Positions 1 to 10,893 of a stretch of 64,000 nt of DNA are shown piece after piece. The stretch lies in NCBI GenBank assembly GCA_030844895.1, contig CM061231.1, positions 152,735,889 to 152,799,888 on the forward strand, in the 5' to 3' direction. Every line of letters starts with the position of its first letter. Positions within the stretch are counted from its first letter, which is position 1. Source of the stretch: Ambrosia x helenae (lineage: Eukaryota; Streptophyta; Magnoliopsida; Asterales; Asteraceae). Both the position numbers and the translations under genes were made by a program. The notes under the pieces were generated by a model. It did not search any database. It worked only from the letters and a program-made list of their open reading frames with translations, and was not told the origin of the DNA.

Positions 1-169
1 ATTTGAAGTACGTCATTACTTAATTACTTTCTAAATCAGATTGCCGTCACCGTAACATACGGCTAGATAAAAACCTAGTTACATTAATTAACCTGTATAA
101 CACAAGGGATTGTAAGTTACTAAATTGATAATTGGCTGTCTCATGTCATCATTTTATGACCCCAAAATG

Positions 170-305
170 TTAATCTCTTCTCCTATTTCAACTTTCCGTA
201 CTTTATCTGTTCTTTTTTTAAATATACCGTTGTCTTAAAATATTATTTTATAATTTCTAAAGTTTGAACATTATTAACTATTTTGTTTTTCTTTATTCAA
301 CTTAC
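170..305. repeat. Dispersed repeat, copy A
   Basis: This stretch is a diverged copy of 21265-21800. Both hold a block of the form tctcctatttcaact, a T-run, aaatata, and then attattttataatttct followed by attatta. Copy A lacks the 408-bp MITE present in copy B and so serves as an empty site. Sequence near 2360-2395 (aacttaatgcatgagaatg) also matches 22205-22230, so the two repeat copies probably extend further and have been separated by insertions. The family is not recognised. Confidence 0.6.
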
Positions 306-358
306 TAGTTTTTATCCCAGGAGTGTCCCGTGAAATATCTAATATAACATAATAAAAT

Positions 359-359
359 A

Positions 360-412
<53 letters not shown>
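359..412. repeat. (ATT)n microsatellite
   Basis: About 50 bp of uninterrupted ATT repeats. Nothing coding is seen around it. Confidence 0.95.
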
Positions 413-414
<2 letters not shown>

Positions 415-1110
415 AACAAATCTCTGCCATAAGTTATCATATTCAAATGTAAAAAAAAAACGAATCTCTGCACCGGGGGTATAAATCTAGTGCCATTACA
501 AATAAATTCGGAATTTGTAATCGATCATTCTAAAAAGAACTAACATGAAATAAGAAAAAAAGTTAATTATTGAAATATCGAACGCGTTAGTCTAAGGGTT
601 ATGTGATGCGTTAAAAAATTCATGGGTATATGATCGGGTATGTAGTTCGGGTATTTGGGTATGTTGTTTCGGGTAATTGGATCGGGTATCACCTAATCAC
701 AGACCCGACCGAAACCCACAATTTTTTTTAAACTAATCCCAAACCCGACACAATACCTGTCAGGTTACAAAAAATAATCATTTTTTTCTCCGATTTTTAT
801 ATAGCACTATGGTACTCGTTGGAAAGATAATAAAACGCTCGTTAATTTGGTGTAATTTTTTTCTTTAAAAAATCTCGTATATAAAAGATATTAATGTTTA
901 AAAGTTATGGGACGAAACACGAGAGATAAAATAATAAAGGTTTAATATTTAGATTTAGTACATTAGGTATTTAATAGATTAGGTTAAATCATATTTATTT
1001 CTTTTTTTTAATTGGTTTAGAGTTGCCACATCACATCCTATATGGCATCTCTCAAATGAGAGATTGCATAAGAGTATGACATGTAGGATTAATCCTTTTG
1101 TAATATATAT
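413..1110. other. AT-rich intergenic DNA with Helitron-derived remnant
   Basis: No gene is seen. From about 790 the sequence matches the interior of the Helitron at 26319-26963 (shared block around tagcactatggtact and ataataaaacgctcgttaat). This is therefore probably a decayed copy of the same Helitron family. Its ends are not resolved. Around 600-770 there are several cgggta / acccga motifs with no clear unit. Confidence 0.45.
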
Positions 1111-1118
1111 ATCTCTAT

Positions 1119-1496
1119 AGGGTGAGGTTCCTGTACAAAGGGCATTTTTCGTACAAAGTGTGAGAAGTCCATATAAGCATTGTGTTTTAAATTTTAGGTA
1201 TGATGTTTTATATTCTTTTGGCATAGTATTATATAGAAAAGCATAAAACTTAACAATTTAAAACACTAATTAATGTATTATAGACATACAATCTAAAACA
1301 CTATACGAAGAAAAGAATCAGTGTGTTTAAAATTTCATGTCTAGAATACATTTGATTGTGTTTTAAATTGTTACGTTTGGTGTTTTTCTATATAATACAA
1401 TGCAAAAGGAATCGAAAACATCATAGCCAAAATTTAAAACACAATGACTACATAGACTTCTCACACTTTGTACGAAAAATGTCTTTTGTACAGGAA

Positions 1497-1499
<3 letters not shown>
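1119..1499. mobile_element. Foldback MITE next to a (TA)n tract (copy 1)
   Basis: The two ends are inverted copies of each other. The left end reads agggtgaggttcctgtacaa, then cgtacaaagtgtgagaag. The right end carries the reverse complement, finishing in ttgtacaggaacct. A second copy lies at 56342-56721 in the opposite orientation. The right side abuts a (TA)n tract (1500-1531) and the left side follows a short TA-rich run, so a target duplication cannot be read. No transposase is present. The superfamily is uncertain; Mutator-like or another (TA)n-targeting class fits. Confidence 0.75.
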
Positions 1500-1531
<32 letters not shown>

Positions 1532-1535
<4 letters not shown>

Positions 1536-2336
1536 GAAGGTTCAATTGAGAACTCATAGTTAGGGAGAGAACTCGAGAACTCCTACTTAAATTAAAAAAA
1601 AAAATCATAACTCAAAATTTAAGTCAAAAACCAAAAATTTGGTTCGGAGCTTCTCTTTCCCACGTCATCCCGGTTCAGAAAAAAAAATAAAAAAAATAAA
1701 AAAAATAAAAAATAGGCGACTTCTAATGCACCTGTGTAGTAAATGTCCGGTTAGCTTTAGGGTTTAGTTTTTGGGTTTAGTTTAGCTTTTAGGGTTAGTT
1801 TTTTTTTTAGTTTAGTTTGTAAGGTTTAGGTTTTTGGGGGTGGGGTGGGGGTGGGTAGGGTGGGTTTAGGTTTTTGAGTAGGGGGTTAGGTTTTTGGTGG
1901 GGGTTAGGTTTTTGGTTGTGACGGGTGGGGCTTAGGTTTTTGGTAGACGGTGGGTGGGGTGGGTTTAGGTTTTTGGGTGGGGGGTGAGGGGTGGATGGGT
2001 GGTTTAGGTTTTTGGGTAACCGATTTAGGTTTTTTAGTGAGGGTGGGGGTGGGTGGGGTGGAATTAGGTTTTTGGGTGGGGGTAAGTCGGGGGTAGGTGG
2101 TTTAGGCTTTTGGGTTATACTACACATGTGCAGCAGCGTTTTTTAGGTGTGTTTTTTTTTTATTTTTTTTTATTTTTTTCCGAACGGGTATGACGTGGGA
2201 AAGAGAAGCTCTGAACTAGTTTTCTATTTTTTTACTTAAATTCTGAGTTATGATTTTTTTTATTATATTTTTTTGTATTTAATTAGGAGTTCTCGAGTTC
2301 TCTCAATAAAATGAGTTCTCTATTGAACCATCCCCT
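1532..2336. mobile_element. (TA)n-flanked terminal-inverted-repeat element
   Basis: The left end (aggggaaggttcaattgaga, then gagaactcgagaactcct) is mirrored at the right (aggagttctcgagttctc ... attgaaccatcccct). It lies between (TA)n tracts at 1500-1531 and 2337-2354. Subterminal sequence is also inverted, with tttcccacgtcat near 1660 and atgacgtgggaaa near 2195. The interior is a G-rich minisatellite rather than coding sequence. It is non-autonomous. Confidence 0.8.
1740..2116. repeat. G-rich minisatellite inside the TIR element
   Basis: Irregular tandem units of the type ggtttaggtttttgggtggg, about 25-40 bp each, with telomere-like ttaggg and tttagggttt pieces at the left. The minus strand is open for 106 codons with a repetitive Pro/Asn/Lys peptide (motif KNLNPPHPP). 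That reading frame is a by-product of the repeat and not a gene. Several runs of four or more G make G-quadruplex formation possible on the plus strand. Confidence 0.8.
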
Positions 2337-2764
2337 ATATATATATATATATAATATATGGGTTGTAAACTTAATGCATGAGAATGTATATGTTCATTTA
2401 TTTAACTAAACGGACGAAGTATCTAGTTAGTGTTTGTCTATTTGTTAAACAAACGAATACAAACGACTTTTCTTTAAACGGTCTACGAACTGTGTTACGT
2501 TCTTTGAACATTTGGTGCGTTTGCAGCTATACCTATAGTTATTTTTCACACGTCCTATTATAACTTAATTAGGTTCACTAGGATAATTAATAATAATACT
2601 TAATAAACCTTCGTCCCTTGACACACAAGCCACGGGCCGAGTCAGAATTCCAAACACAAAGTTGATGGAAATTAAATGTTATTATTTTGTAAATAATCAG
2701 CTCTAAAATCTAAATACGTTAAAAACCTTAAACAGGTTAATAGAGTTAACCTTTTTATCAAACA

Positions 2765-2803
2765 CTAGTGGAATGCTCGCGCGTTGTCGCGGGTATGTAT
2801 TTT
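2765..2803 (-). mobile_element. Helitron 3' terminus (minus strand)
   Basis: Read on the minus strand, a GC-rich hairpin (cgcg-acaa-cgcg) is followed about 10 bases later by CTAG and then a host T. This is the standard Helitron 3' end, with CTRR and insertion between A and T. The 5' end was not located, so the length is unknown. Confidence 0.55.
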
Positions 2804-3615
2804 TATTCACATTTTAAATTTCCAAAACTTTATACACCATACTATCATTTATCAAATCCGATCTGTGCTTGATTTTTATTTGCAACATTTAGTTAAACAC
2901 ATGAACCAAAGAGCCTTTAGCCTACTAGTTACAAAGTGTTAAATAAGGCTTAGCCTTTTCTTGTGGTGATAATTCAAATTCCATTGGTAACAAAAAGTTA
3001 ATCCATTAAAAAAAAGTTACATGAATTAATCTATTACTTGGTAATGGTTCTAGGTAACAAAAAGTTAATACATGAATTAAATGTATTGAATATAATGGTG
3101 CAATTGATTTGTATTAGTGACTTGTACATAAAGGTATAGATGGAAGAAAATGGTAAAAGTTAGAGATTTATGCATGAGACCTTTTGTATGCCATCTTAAA
3201 ATGATGGAGATATCATGTTTAGGTTAGCCAATTTATTAGAGGTTCATGTTTGGCTAGATTCGAATTCCGTTTTTTTTTCTTTTTTATGTTTCAGGGACGT
3301 GGAAGTTCCCGCTCTACCCACTATCATGATGCTATTAAATTGCTTTGAATATGACATCAACCATGATACAAGATTACTATGCACCGCCAATTGATTTCAA
3401 TTCTACAGCTACCCCTACACGTACTGTTGCATGTTCTCCGTCATTACTCATCCAAATACTTGAGAAGGGTTAAATTGTAGTTGACTCTGTGCATTATAGT
3501 TTGAATGTTCTTTGTTAAGGAAACGTAATCGTACAATGATGTTAATTTGATTAGACAATTTTGTCTAAGTATTGGAAATGTTTATAATTCACCGTGAAAT
3601 ACGGATATCCATGTT
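2804..3615. other. AT-rich intergenic DNA
   Basis: No gene, RNA or complete element is seen. Part of it may be the interior of the Helitron whose 3' end lies at 2765. Confidence 0.5.
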
Positions 3616-3618
3616 TTA

Positions 3619-3901
3619 GGCTGGGGATATGGGGCTCGTCCCCGGCACGTCTTGCCTCGTTTGGGAGGAAGCACATCACCCCCTCGGGCCGTCCTCCGTC
3701 TTAAATGTCCACTATAAGACATATGAGACGGGCCACTTTACTCCGCCATTTTTTTATACAGGGACCAATGTGGAGGCTTGTCTTGGATAGCCTTCCATCT
3801 CCACACCACCCATTTGGATAGTCTTTTTTTCTTAATATTTGGTCCTCACTAACATAGTTGCCTACGTGAAGGGTCATCACTCGTCTCTATATCCCATAGC
3901 C
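3619..3901. mobile_element. Tourist/PIF-Harbinger-like MITE
   Basis: Terminal inverted repeats ggctggggatatggggctcg and, at the right, cgtctctatatcccatagcc. The element is flanked on both sides by TTA (3616-3618 and 3902-3904), the 3-bp duplication typical of PIF/Harbinger. It is 283 bp long and non-coding. Confidence 0.7.
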
Positions 3902-4239
3902 TTATAATTAATTCAAAAAGGACAAATAAGGTTTTGGCAATGGCTAAAAATATGTAGTAATTAACGGTCCTATTTGAGACACACATCGGTGGGGTTATTT
4001 TTTTTTAAATGGCCAACGAATCCTATACAAGGCTGACGACCTGGATAAACTCATTCGTGAAAGGTCACTCACGTCGTGTGAACACAGACAGTGCTGGTGA
4101 CTGGCCCCTCCATCATTCTAAAAAAAACCTACTGCCCAAACACCCATTAGCATAAAATCATTAGCCCACCTAAAGCAAATTCCATCAACTTAGAATTGAA
4201 CTCATAATCTTCACATTGAAAAGTAATGAAGTACGTGAC

Positions 4240-5205
4240 TTCCTCCCAAACCAATTGATTTATGACTCATTATCTGACATTGGTGGAGTTTTAGAGGGTA
4301 AGTCATGTAAAAGAGTATGTTGACCAACCTTTTTACTAAATGGGTATTGACTTTAACCATTTTAGAAATGGTCAAGCCAACACCCAACCAATCACATTGA
4401 CATAAAGACAAGTAAGGTCTACCAACACTAAGAGAACCATTTTAACTTGCTCAAGAAGTACACTTGTGATTCACATTTCACCCAAATAACCAATTAAATA
4501 ATTACATGTGTAAAGTATTAACACTACTTTACCTGACACCGATAAAAGATGGAGGCTAAATTATAACTATCGGACTAAAAGAGCCGACAATAAATTAGCC
4601 TTCCTCCCAAACGAAATGATTTATAACTCATTAGATGAAATTGCTGGAGTTTTAGAGGATAAGTCGTGAAAAATAAGTTTATCCCTATCCAAGAAGTTGT
4701 GGACAGGATCAAGGAAGACGCGTTTTTTTTGGGTGTGTAACCGGTCAAAGATTTCCAAACCCGGCTTGGGTGGATTTTGATGTGTCTGGCAGTCTGTAAG
4801 CGTCGTTTGTGTTGTTTGGTTTTTTCTTTCTCTGTCTTTGTTTTTATTTTCCAGCCCCTTGCTGGCTCTTTATAATTATATATAAAGTGATTGTCGTTCC
4901 GAAAAAAAAGTCATGAAAATGAGTATGTTGACCAACCTTTTCATTAAATAGGTATTGACCATAACCATTTTAGAAGTGGTCAAGCCAAAACCCCACCAAT
5001 CACATGAAGACAAGTAAAGTCTACCAACACCAAGGACACCATTTTAACCGGCACAAGATGTTCACTTGCAATCCACATTTCACCCAAATAATCAATTAAA
5101 TAACTACATGTGTAAAGTGTTAACACCATTTTAGCCGACACCAATAAAGAGGGAGGCTAAATTATAACTATTGGGCTAAAGGAGCCGGCTATAAATTAGC
5201 GTTCC
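4240..5205. repeat. Diverged tandem duplication (two units)
   Basis: Unit 1 (about 4240-4600) and unit 2 (about 4601-5205) share the same order of blocks: cttcctcccaaac, gttttagagg, gtatgttgaccaacctttt, cacatttcacccaaataa, and ggaggctaaattataacta. Unit 2 is longer only because of a LINE tail inserted at 4675-4907. No coding capacity is evident. Confidence 0.75.
4675..4907 (+). mobile_element. 5'-truncated L1-type LINE tail with target duplication
   Basis: The insert ends in cagccccttgctggctcttt, a short AT stretch, cgttccg and an A-run, a style typical of plant L1 3' ends. It is bracketed by a duplication aagtcgtgaaaa (4661-) and aagtcatgaaaat (4908-4920). The neighbouring tandem unit shows the uninterrupted site (aagtcatgtaaaagagtatg), confirming the insertion. 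Only the 3' untranslated end remains. Confidence 0.75.
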
Positions 5206-5429
5206 TCTTTTATAAGTGTAGCATTAATTAACACATGGATTTTTTATTGGTTATTTGGAAGAGATGTGGACTCCGAATATATTTCTGTGCCAGCTAAAAT
5301 GGGGCTTTGTGACTGTAGACCTTACTCGTCTTCACCTGATTAGGGGGTTATGGCTTGGTTACTTCTAATATGGATAAAGTTGATGCCTGTTTTGATTAAA
5401 AAAAAATGTTCATCAACATTAGTGGTATA

Positions 5430-5910
5430 ATGATGCGCAATGGTTTGAGAGCTACTCAGAATTAGATCAGTAACAAAACTCGAAGGAGTCGAACCTTCAC
5501 GAGCCCAAGCTCAAGCATGAAATATAACTCGTTTAGTTATTGAACTCAAGCTTTACAAACAAGGATTGCTTAGGCTCGCGAGCGTAAACAAGCCCAAACA
5601 TAATTTTAAGTTATTTTTGTATATAACTCAAGTTTCAAAGCCCAAGTTCCTAACAATCCAATAGTAACTTCTCGTATTCCATAGACACATTTGAACTAAT
5701 AACATTGGTCAGCTGAGCCCGAGCCAAGCTTTGGCCTGTTTAAGCTATGTCAAAGTGAGCTCAAGCCCAATTTTTAGCCCGTTTGAGATTGCTCTCAAAT
5801 TACCTCAAGCCGATCCGGGCTCGATCTTAAATTAGTAGCCTCCAACCGAGCCGAGCTCAAGTAATAAAAGGCACGGGCTATGGCTTGTTTATGCCCCTAG
5901 TTAACATGTT
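5430..5910. repeat. Region rich in gagctcaagc / gagccgagctc motifs
   Basis: Many short direct and inverted motifs (cgagcccaagctcaag, gagctcaagccc, gagccgagctcaag) suggest an old foldback or hAT-like repeat. Ends are not resolved and no gene is present. Confidence 0.4.
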
Positions 5911-5968
5911 CTTTTCATTTTTATGATTTTCCCGCTTTTACAACTGGTTTATGGAAGAATAAAGGTAA

Positions 5969-5973
5969 ATCAT
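5969..5973. repeat. Left target-site duplication ATCAT
   Basis: ATCAT directly precedes the first LTR (TGATGTG...). The same five bases follow the third LTR at 17475-17479. One duplication brackets the whole three-LTR array. Confidence 0.9.
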
Positions 5974-7634
5974 TGATGTGCTATGTATGGTCTAAAAATA
6001 TAAACTAACCTAGACACCTAGTAATATAAAACAGACTCAGCTAAACTAGACCACACGACAGGCAAGTGTACCTATCAATGCAGTACAGACTAAGTAAGTC
6101 CGAGTATCGAACCCACAGGACACTAATAGAAAACAAAACTAGACTCAACTAAGACTTAAAATAAATGGCTTTTAAATTGGTTTTTGGTTTTTTGTAAATA
6201 ATTAATTAAAATAAAATAAAATAAATAAAGTAAATAAGATAAATAGACAGCACGGATAAATGAGGAAAATATCAGGATAGGAAGGCAACTACCTAGGCCA
6301 AGAATCCTACATGCAAACTCACAACTCTCGGTAATGGAAAACTGAATGGATACCAGATTCTAAAAATAACTTAAGAAACCTTAAGACGTGCTAGATCTCC
6401 TCCCGGTCTCACCAACACACCCCAAAGAATCTTAAAGAATAAAACACTGGCTATCTAGCTTGGATCACCTCCCGGTCTCACCTCACTAAGAATGTAAAGG
6501 TACTCTAATGACTCGATCACCTCCCGGTCTCTCTAATCACAATACATCCGACGATGTAAAGGAGTAATTTAATTGGGTTAACTATGACTTGGAATTGCAA
6601 GAAACTTAAGACAACTAGGATAGGATCACCTCCCGGTCTCACCCAAAACCTAACACCTAAAGCTCTAGACAACCCAACATTCCATCACCTCCCGGTCTCA
6701 AGGATGGAAGAATACTTAAGTCCTCTAAATTCTCTAATCAAGTTCCTATGGCTTTCGTGCACAAAACCATAAAATAAGCTACAAGCACCAAGCAGGTAAC
6801 CCTAATAAACATCCAAACATGAAAGACATTCACTAAGACGTTTATGGAACTCTCAAAAATAATAAATTAGACTTAGGCACGCACACACATCATAATAAAC
6901 ACCAACTAAATTTTTACCAAAACATTAACCATTCAAAAATAAATCCATAACCGAAAGTTATAAAATTAACATGTGATCATCATACAAGACCTAGGTAGTG
7001 GTTCAAGATTTAGCTACTCATAGTCATGAAAATTAATAAAAACAAAGGTTCAACATAAAAATTAATCATTGTCTCAATATTCATGAACACAAAGTAAATA
7101 AATATAAAAACTAAAATTTTTAGTAATCAAACCCGTAGCTCTAGTCTTGACCCGAGCCTTCCTGGCCTTCAATTAACCCTCCCCTTTAAAATAAAGCTTG
7201 CTGTGTTGTGACCTCTCTTGTGGCGGCTGACTAATTGTTCTCTTCGATGATAATGATGTATCTTTCAAGTATAATATGATATATGTGAGGATATTCTCAA
7301 AGCCCTCCACAATTTGGACTTGGGCTCGTGTCCCTTTTAACTTTGTTATTTTTTTTAATTTTTTATTATATTATTATTATTCTATATTATTATTATTAGT
7401 AGTATTCAACTCGGGTGTTCTTCGCGTTCTCGTCTACGCTCCAACGTCCAGGAATACCGGCTCTCAAGTGTTGGTGTCTCGATTAAAATTCTTCGTTTAA
7501 CGCTGTTTTTCCACGAACACCTATAAAATAATAAAATATATAAATACATACTAAAAACAACACGAAACGAATAAAAACATAACCAAATAATATACAAAAT
7601 ACATAGGAAAATAGATGTGTTTTGCAACACATCA
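5974..7634 (-). repeat. LTR 1 (3' LTR of the minus-strand element)
   Basis: 1661 bp from TGATGTG to CACATCA, identical on reading to 10894-12554 and 15814-17474. It contains five copies of a 12-bp motif cctcccggtctc at 6399, 6468, 6520, 6629 and 6688. No protein-coding sequence is credible here. Confidence 0.93.
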
Positions 7635-7636
7635 AA

Positions 7637-7650
7637 CATCCCCACACTTA
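7637..7650 (-). other. Polypurine tract, unit 1
   Basis: On the minus strand taagtgtggggatg lies three bases from the 3' LTR. It is the expected plus-strand primer. Near-identical motifs recur inside the interior at 8643-8658 and 8985-9000. Confidence 0.75.
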
Positions 7651-8142
7651 AACCTTTTTCGTCCCCGAAAAAGACTGCAATGGAATCATAACAGGACTCT
7701 TGGTTTCAAAAACTTTTAGGTTTATTAATTAAGATTTAATCACGCATCAACCAAAACTGTCAGTATTGTTGTCCACCTAAACCCAACCACCAGCTAATCA
7801 GGCCCCAATCATGTAAAGCAATTAAGTTCATGTTATTTCAATCAATCTATGGGTCTCACACTCAAGATATCCAGCTTCACCTAATCCCATCCCAAGCTTT
7901 CAAGGCAAAGGCTAAACCATATAGATTTACCAACCACTACAAACTAAACTCCCTAATGTATTAGAAATTAAATTTATGATGGATGATGGATGAAGTTTAT
8001 GAGCTTAGACACATTTTTTTTTTCCATACCTAACCCAGAGGTTGTCTCAATCAGAGTCACCATCCCCAAGAGCGACAGCATGAGCTTCGGTATTTTTTTT
8101 TTTTTTCAACTTGACCTCGAGGGAGTTTCGATCAGAGGTTTC

Positions 8143-8181
<39 letters not shown>
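8143..8181. repeat. Poly(T) run inside unit 1
   Basis: A run of about 39 T, repeated in unit 2 at 13063-13101. It lies in the non-coding 3' part of the element, about 1.4 kb beyond the gag-like ORF. Confidence 0.9.
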
Positions 8182-8182
<1 letters not shown>

Positions 8183-9569
8183 TGGTCTAGCTCAATTGAT
8201 GGACATGTGGATTTTTTTTTTCGCGGGCGCCACTTTTCACCGGATTTATTCTCATAAAAAGGATCAAGTGTGCCATTTAATTAATAATACATATGGGCTT
8301 TCAACCTACAGTGGTACCTCTAATTACTATCAGCGGTTTCAGTTCTACCGTTTCTCCTAAGATGAGAACCCACAAGATATCATGATTATTAAGGTATATT
8401 AAGAACAATCCTGTGACCTTACAAAGCTAGCTGGGCCTACCGACACATCTTAAGCAAACACGCTTTCAATCTATTTATATTCTCATACATATAATATTTT
8501 GAAAACCAAAAATCCCAATTTTACTATCATTTTCCATAAAATAATGCACAAAAGATCAGGGACATTTTTCAATTTTTTAATTTTTTTTTGGATTTTTAAA
8601 ATTTTTATGACTCAAACTACCTAAAAATAAAAACGAAGTTTCCATCCCCACACTTGAACGACACATTGTCCTCAATGTGAGAGTAGAATAAAATAAAGCA
8701 GAAAAAAAATACAACAAAAAAAGAACAGACTCCCCTGGATATAAGTGATGTAGCTGCAAGCGATCTGAAGTTGTCCTTCTAAACAGGCCGTATAGCATTT
8801 CATTCGCGACCTTTGACTCAAATCTGACAAATAAAAGCTAAGAAGAAAATATAAAAACAAATGGTTGCCTTAAATGATTGTTGGGTCGTCCCCACCCGAA
8901 TGGAGATTGAGTACGGGTGGCTAGATCCAAACCTGCAATAAAATATATTTGACAAACCAATGACTCAAAACTGACTCTCTCCATCATCCCCACACTTGAA
9001 GGAAAGATATCCCCAAAGTGGGTTAAGAGAAAACTGACTCAAAAATAAAATAGAAGACTCTAAAAATAATGTACAGACTCAACCGAATCAATATACAAAA
9101 AATGCAGGAAACGTACTTGAAAGGCAAGATGGTGGAATGTGGTGGATGATGGTAAAACATGTGGTGAAATGGCGGTGAGTGGTGGTAGAAGAAAATAGGG
9201 TGGAAAATAAATTTTTCTAATTAACTCGCGCAACGTGAAGGACACTGGTGATCTCAACGCGCGTCGCGAGCGAATAAAATATAACTTTCTGGGGTAATTA
9301 CTATTTGTGTATAGCGAACAGGTCAGCCAGGCTCCTCGCATTACACGAAGAACCTTTTTTCACAAAAAGTTAATCAAATTTAATGTTTAGAAAAAATTTC
9401 TTTTATTACCCAAACCTCCACCAAAAATCCCAATCCGATCATGGTGTAATTTTCCATGCCTAAAAAAAAACACGAAAACCTGCAAAAAGACTCAAAAACA
9501 AAAATAATAACAAAATACAAAGAAAATTCAAACATATTACAAACTCTACAACTGGGTTTTCATGCAGTT

Positions 9570-10607
9570 TCAATCAGGTGGCTTATATTTTATCAGTCCC
9601 ATATCCAACCCGTTTAATTCTTTTCGTTCACCATTGTTCATCAAGAAACAACTAGTGAAGTTAGAAAGACGTTTGAAAAATTCAAACGGGTCGGGCCACC
9701 TAATTCTTGACTTACCTGGGCCAAATCTGAATCGTGGCGTGTACTCTTTGCCCATGTAATCACTAGCCTTCTCCAGTGGTGGTGGTGGTGGCAGTGTAAC
9801 ATCCAATGCCAGTACTGGCCGGCAATCATCAACCTGATGAGATGGAATGGTTGCTTCAACTACTTGCTCATCTTCCATGGCCACGTCTTCCTTCTCAAAT
9901 GGCTCGATGTATTGAGGCGGACAAAAATATCTAAGAAAATCCTCGTCACTGATAGCCTCCATCTCTTCCTCCTCTTCAATATACCTAGCTGGTATCGGGG
10001 GACCCTCCATCACATCAAAATCCTCTTTGTCCCCCTCATCATCACTCCAATAGTAATTCACTTCTTGTTGAACCAGAGGTGGGACTGAATTGTCCATTAA
10101 CGTCTCCGGCTTTGGAGTGAGATGTTTAGCTATCTCTTCTTCATCTTGTGTGTCATGAGAGAGACCTATAAGAAAAAAATTAGTTTGAGTAGTATTATTA
10201 TTTATTTCACAATTTAACTGCAGCATCTCTTTTCTTCGTGCTTCAGCCTCAGCCCTTTTGCTCTCTTCTTTGATCCTCTGTTCTTCCATCTGACGAAGAA
10301 GTTCCTTCGTCTGTCTTTCAAGAATATCCAGAGTGGACAGCTCCTTCGGCTTCTCTTCTTCAATCCTTTGCCATCCATAGTATCGACTACATGTTTCCAT
10401 TAATGCTCTATGGCTTTCCAACAAGGCTGCGCTTGAATCTCTCTCATATGAGTGCGGGTGATAACTGTCATAATAATCTGTGGAGTACCCCGATGAATAA
10501 CGACAAAACTGAGTTGGATGGGGTTCCCCACAAATCTCGCACCACACAGTGAAACTTGGGCCGTTCTCCCGAATATGGTCTGCTACAGTCTTTCTTCCTG
10601 CCATCAC
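9570..10607 (-). CDS. Gag-like protein of the non-autonomous LTR element, unit 1
   Basis: 345 codons, complete from ATG to stop. Residues 23-35 form a knuckle C-x2-C-x3-H-x4-C (C23, C26, H30, C35), one residue shorter than the canonical CCHC spacing. This variant is known from Athila/Tat-type gags (established knowledge, from memory). Residues about 82-130 are rich in E, K, R and Q and look like a coiled coil. About 185-250 is strongly acidic. A proline run (PPPPP) lies near 272. The C-terminal part has a basic-aromatic stretch (TPRFRFGPG). The start was chosen as the first ATG after the primer-site leader. No pol domain follows in any frame. The intact ORF in two identical copies suggests recent activity. 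Its role, probably particle assembly or RNA packaging, is inferred. Confidence 0.75.
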   Translation of the reverse strand: MMAGRKTVADHIRENGPSFTVWCEICGEPHPTQFCRYSSGYSTDYYDSYHPHSYERDSSAALLESHRALMETCSRYYGWQRIEEEKPKELSTLDILERQTKELLRQMEEQRIKEESKRAEAEARRKEMLQLNCEINNNTTQTNFFLIGLSHDTQDEEEIAKHLTPKPETLMDNSVPPLVQQEVNYYWSDDEGDKEDFDVMEGPPIPARYIEEEEEMEAISDEDFLRYFCPPQYIEPFEKEDVAMEDEQVVEATIPSHQVDDCRPVLALDVTLPPPPPLEKASDYMGKEYTPRFRFGPGKSRIRWPDPFEFFKRLSNFTSCFLMNNGERKELNGLDMGLIKYKPPD

Positions 10608-10870
10608 TGCATACAGACACTAAAAAAAAACACGATCACGGGCACCAGATATATATATATATATAAAAATAAAAATAAATCACACAAAAGAAAAAGACAC
10701 AAAAACACAAAAAAAAAAAAAATAAAAACAAGAACTGACTCAACACACAAGCACGCAAAAAGAAAATAAAAGCCTAAGACTCTCTAGACACACTAAAACC
10801 AAAAAGACTCAAATAAGACCAATTAATCAGTGAAGTCCTAATCAAAGCTGGTTTCGCAATCGCCAAGTGT

Positions 10871-10887
10871 CCCCGGCAACGGCGCCA
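10871..10887 (-). other. Primer-binding site for tRNA-Asp, unit 1
   Basis: On the minus strand TGGCGCCGTTGCCGGGG starts six bases after the LTR end. It is complementary to the 3' end of plant tRNA-Asp (ccccggcaacggcgcca). Confidence 0.9.
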
Positions 10888-10893
10888 AAAACT

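Noticed and set aside
1807..2127. 106-codon proline-rich minus-strand ORF
   Set aside because: The frame is open only because the G-rich minisatellite lacks stop codons on that strand. The peptide is a repeat artefact.
6384..6705. CRISPR-like array in the LTR (repeated cctcccggtctc)
   Set aside because: The repeats are 12 bp with irregular spacing, lie in a plant LTR and have no cas genes nearby.
10871..10887. Partial tRNA-Asp gene
   Set aside because: Only the 3' 17 bases match, directly beside an LTR. It is the retrotransposon primer site.
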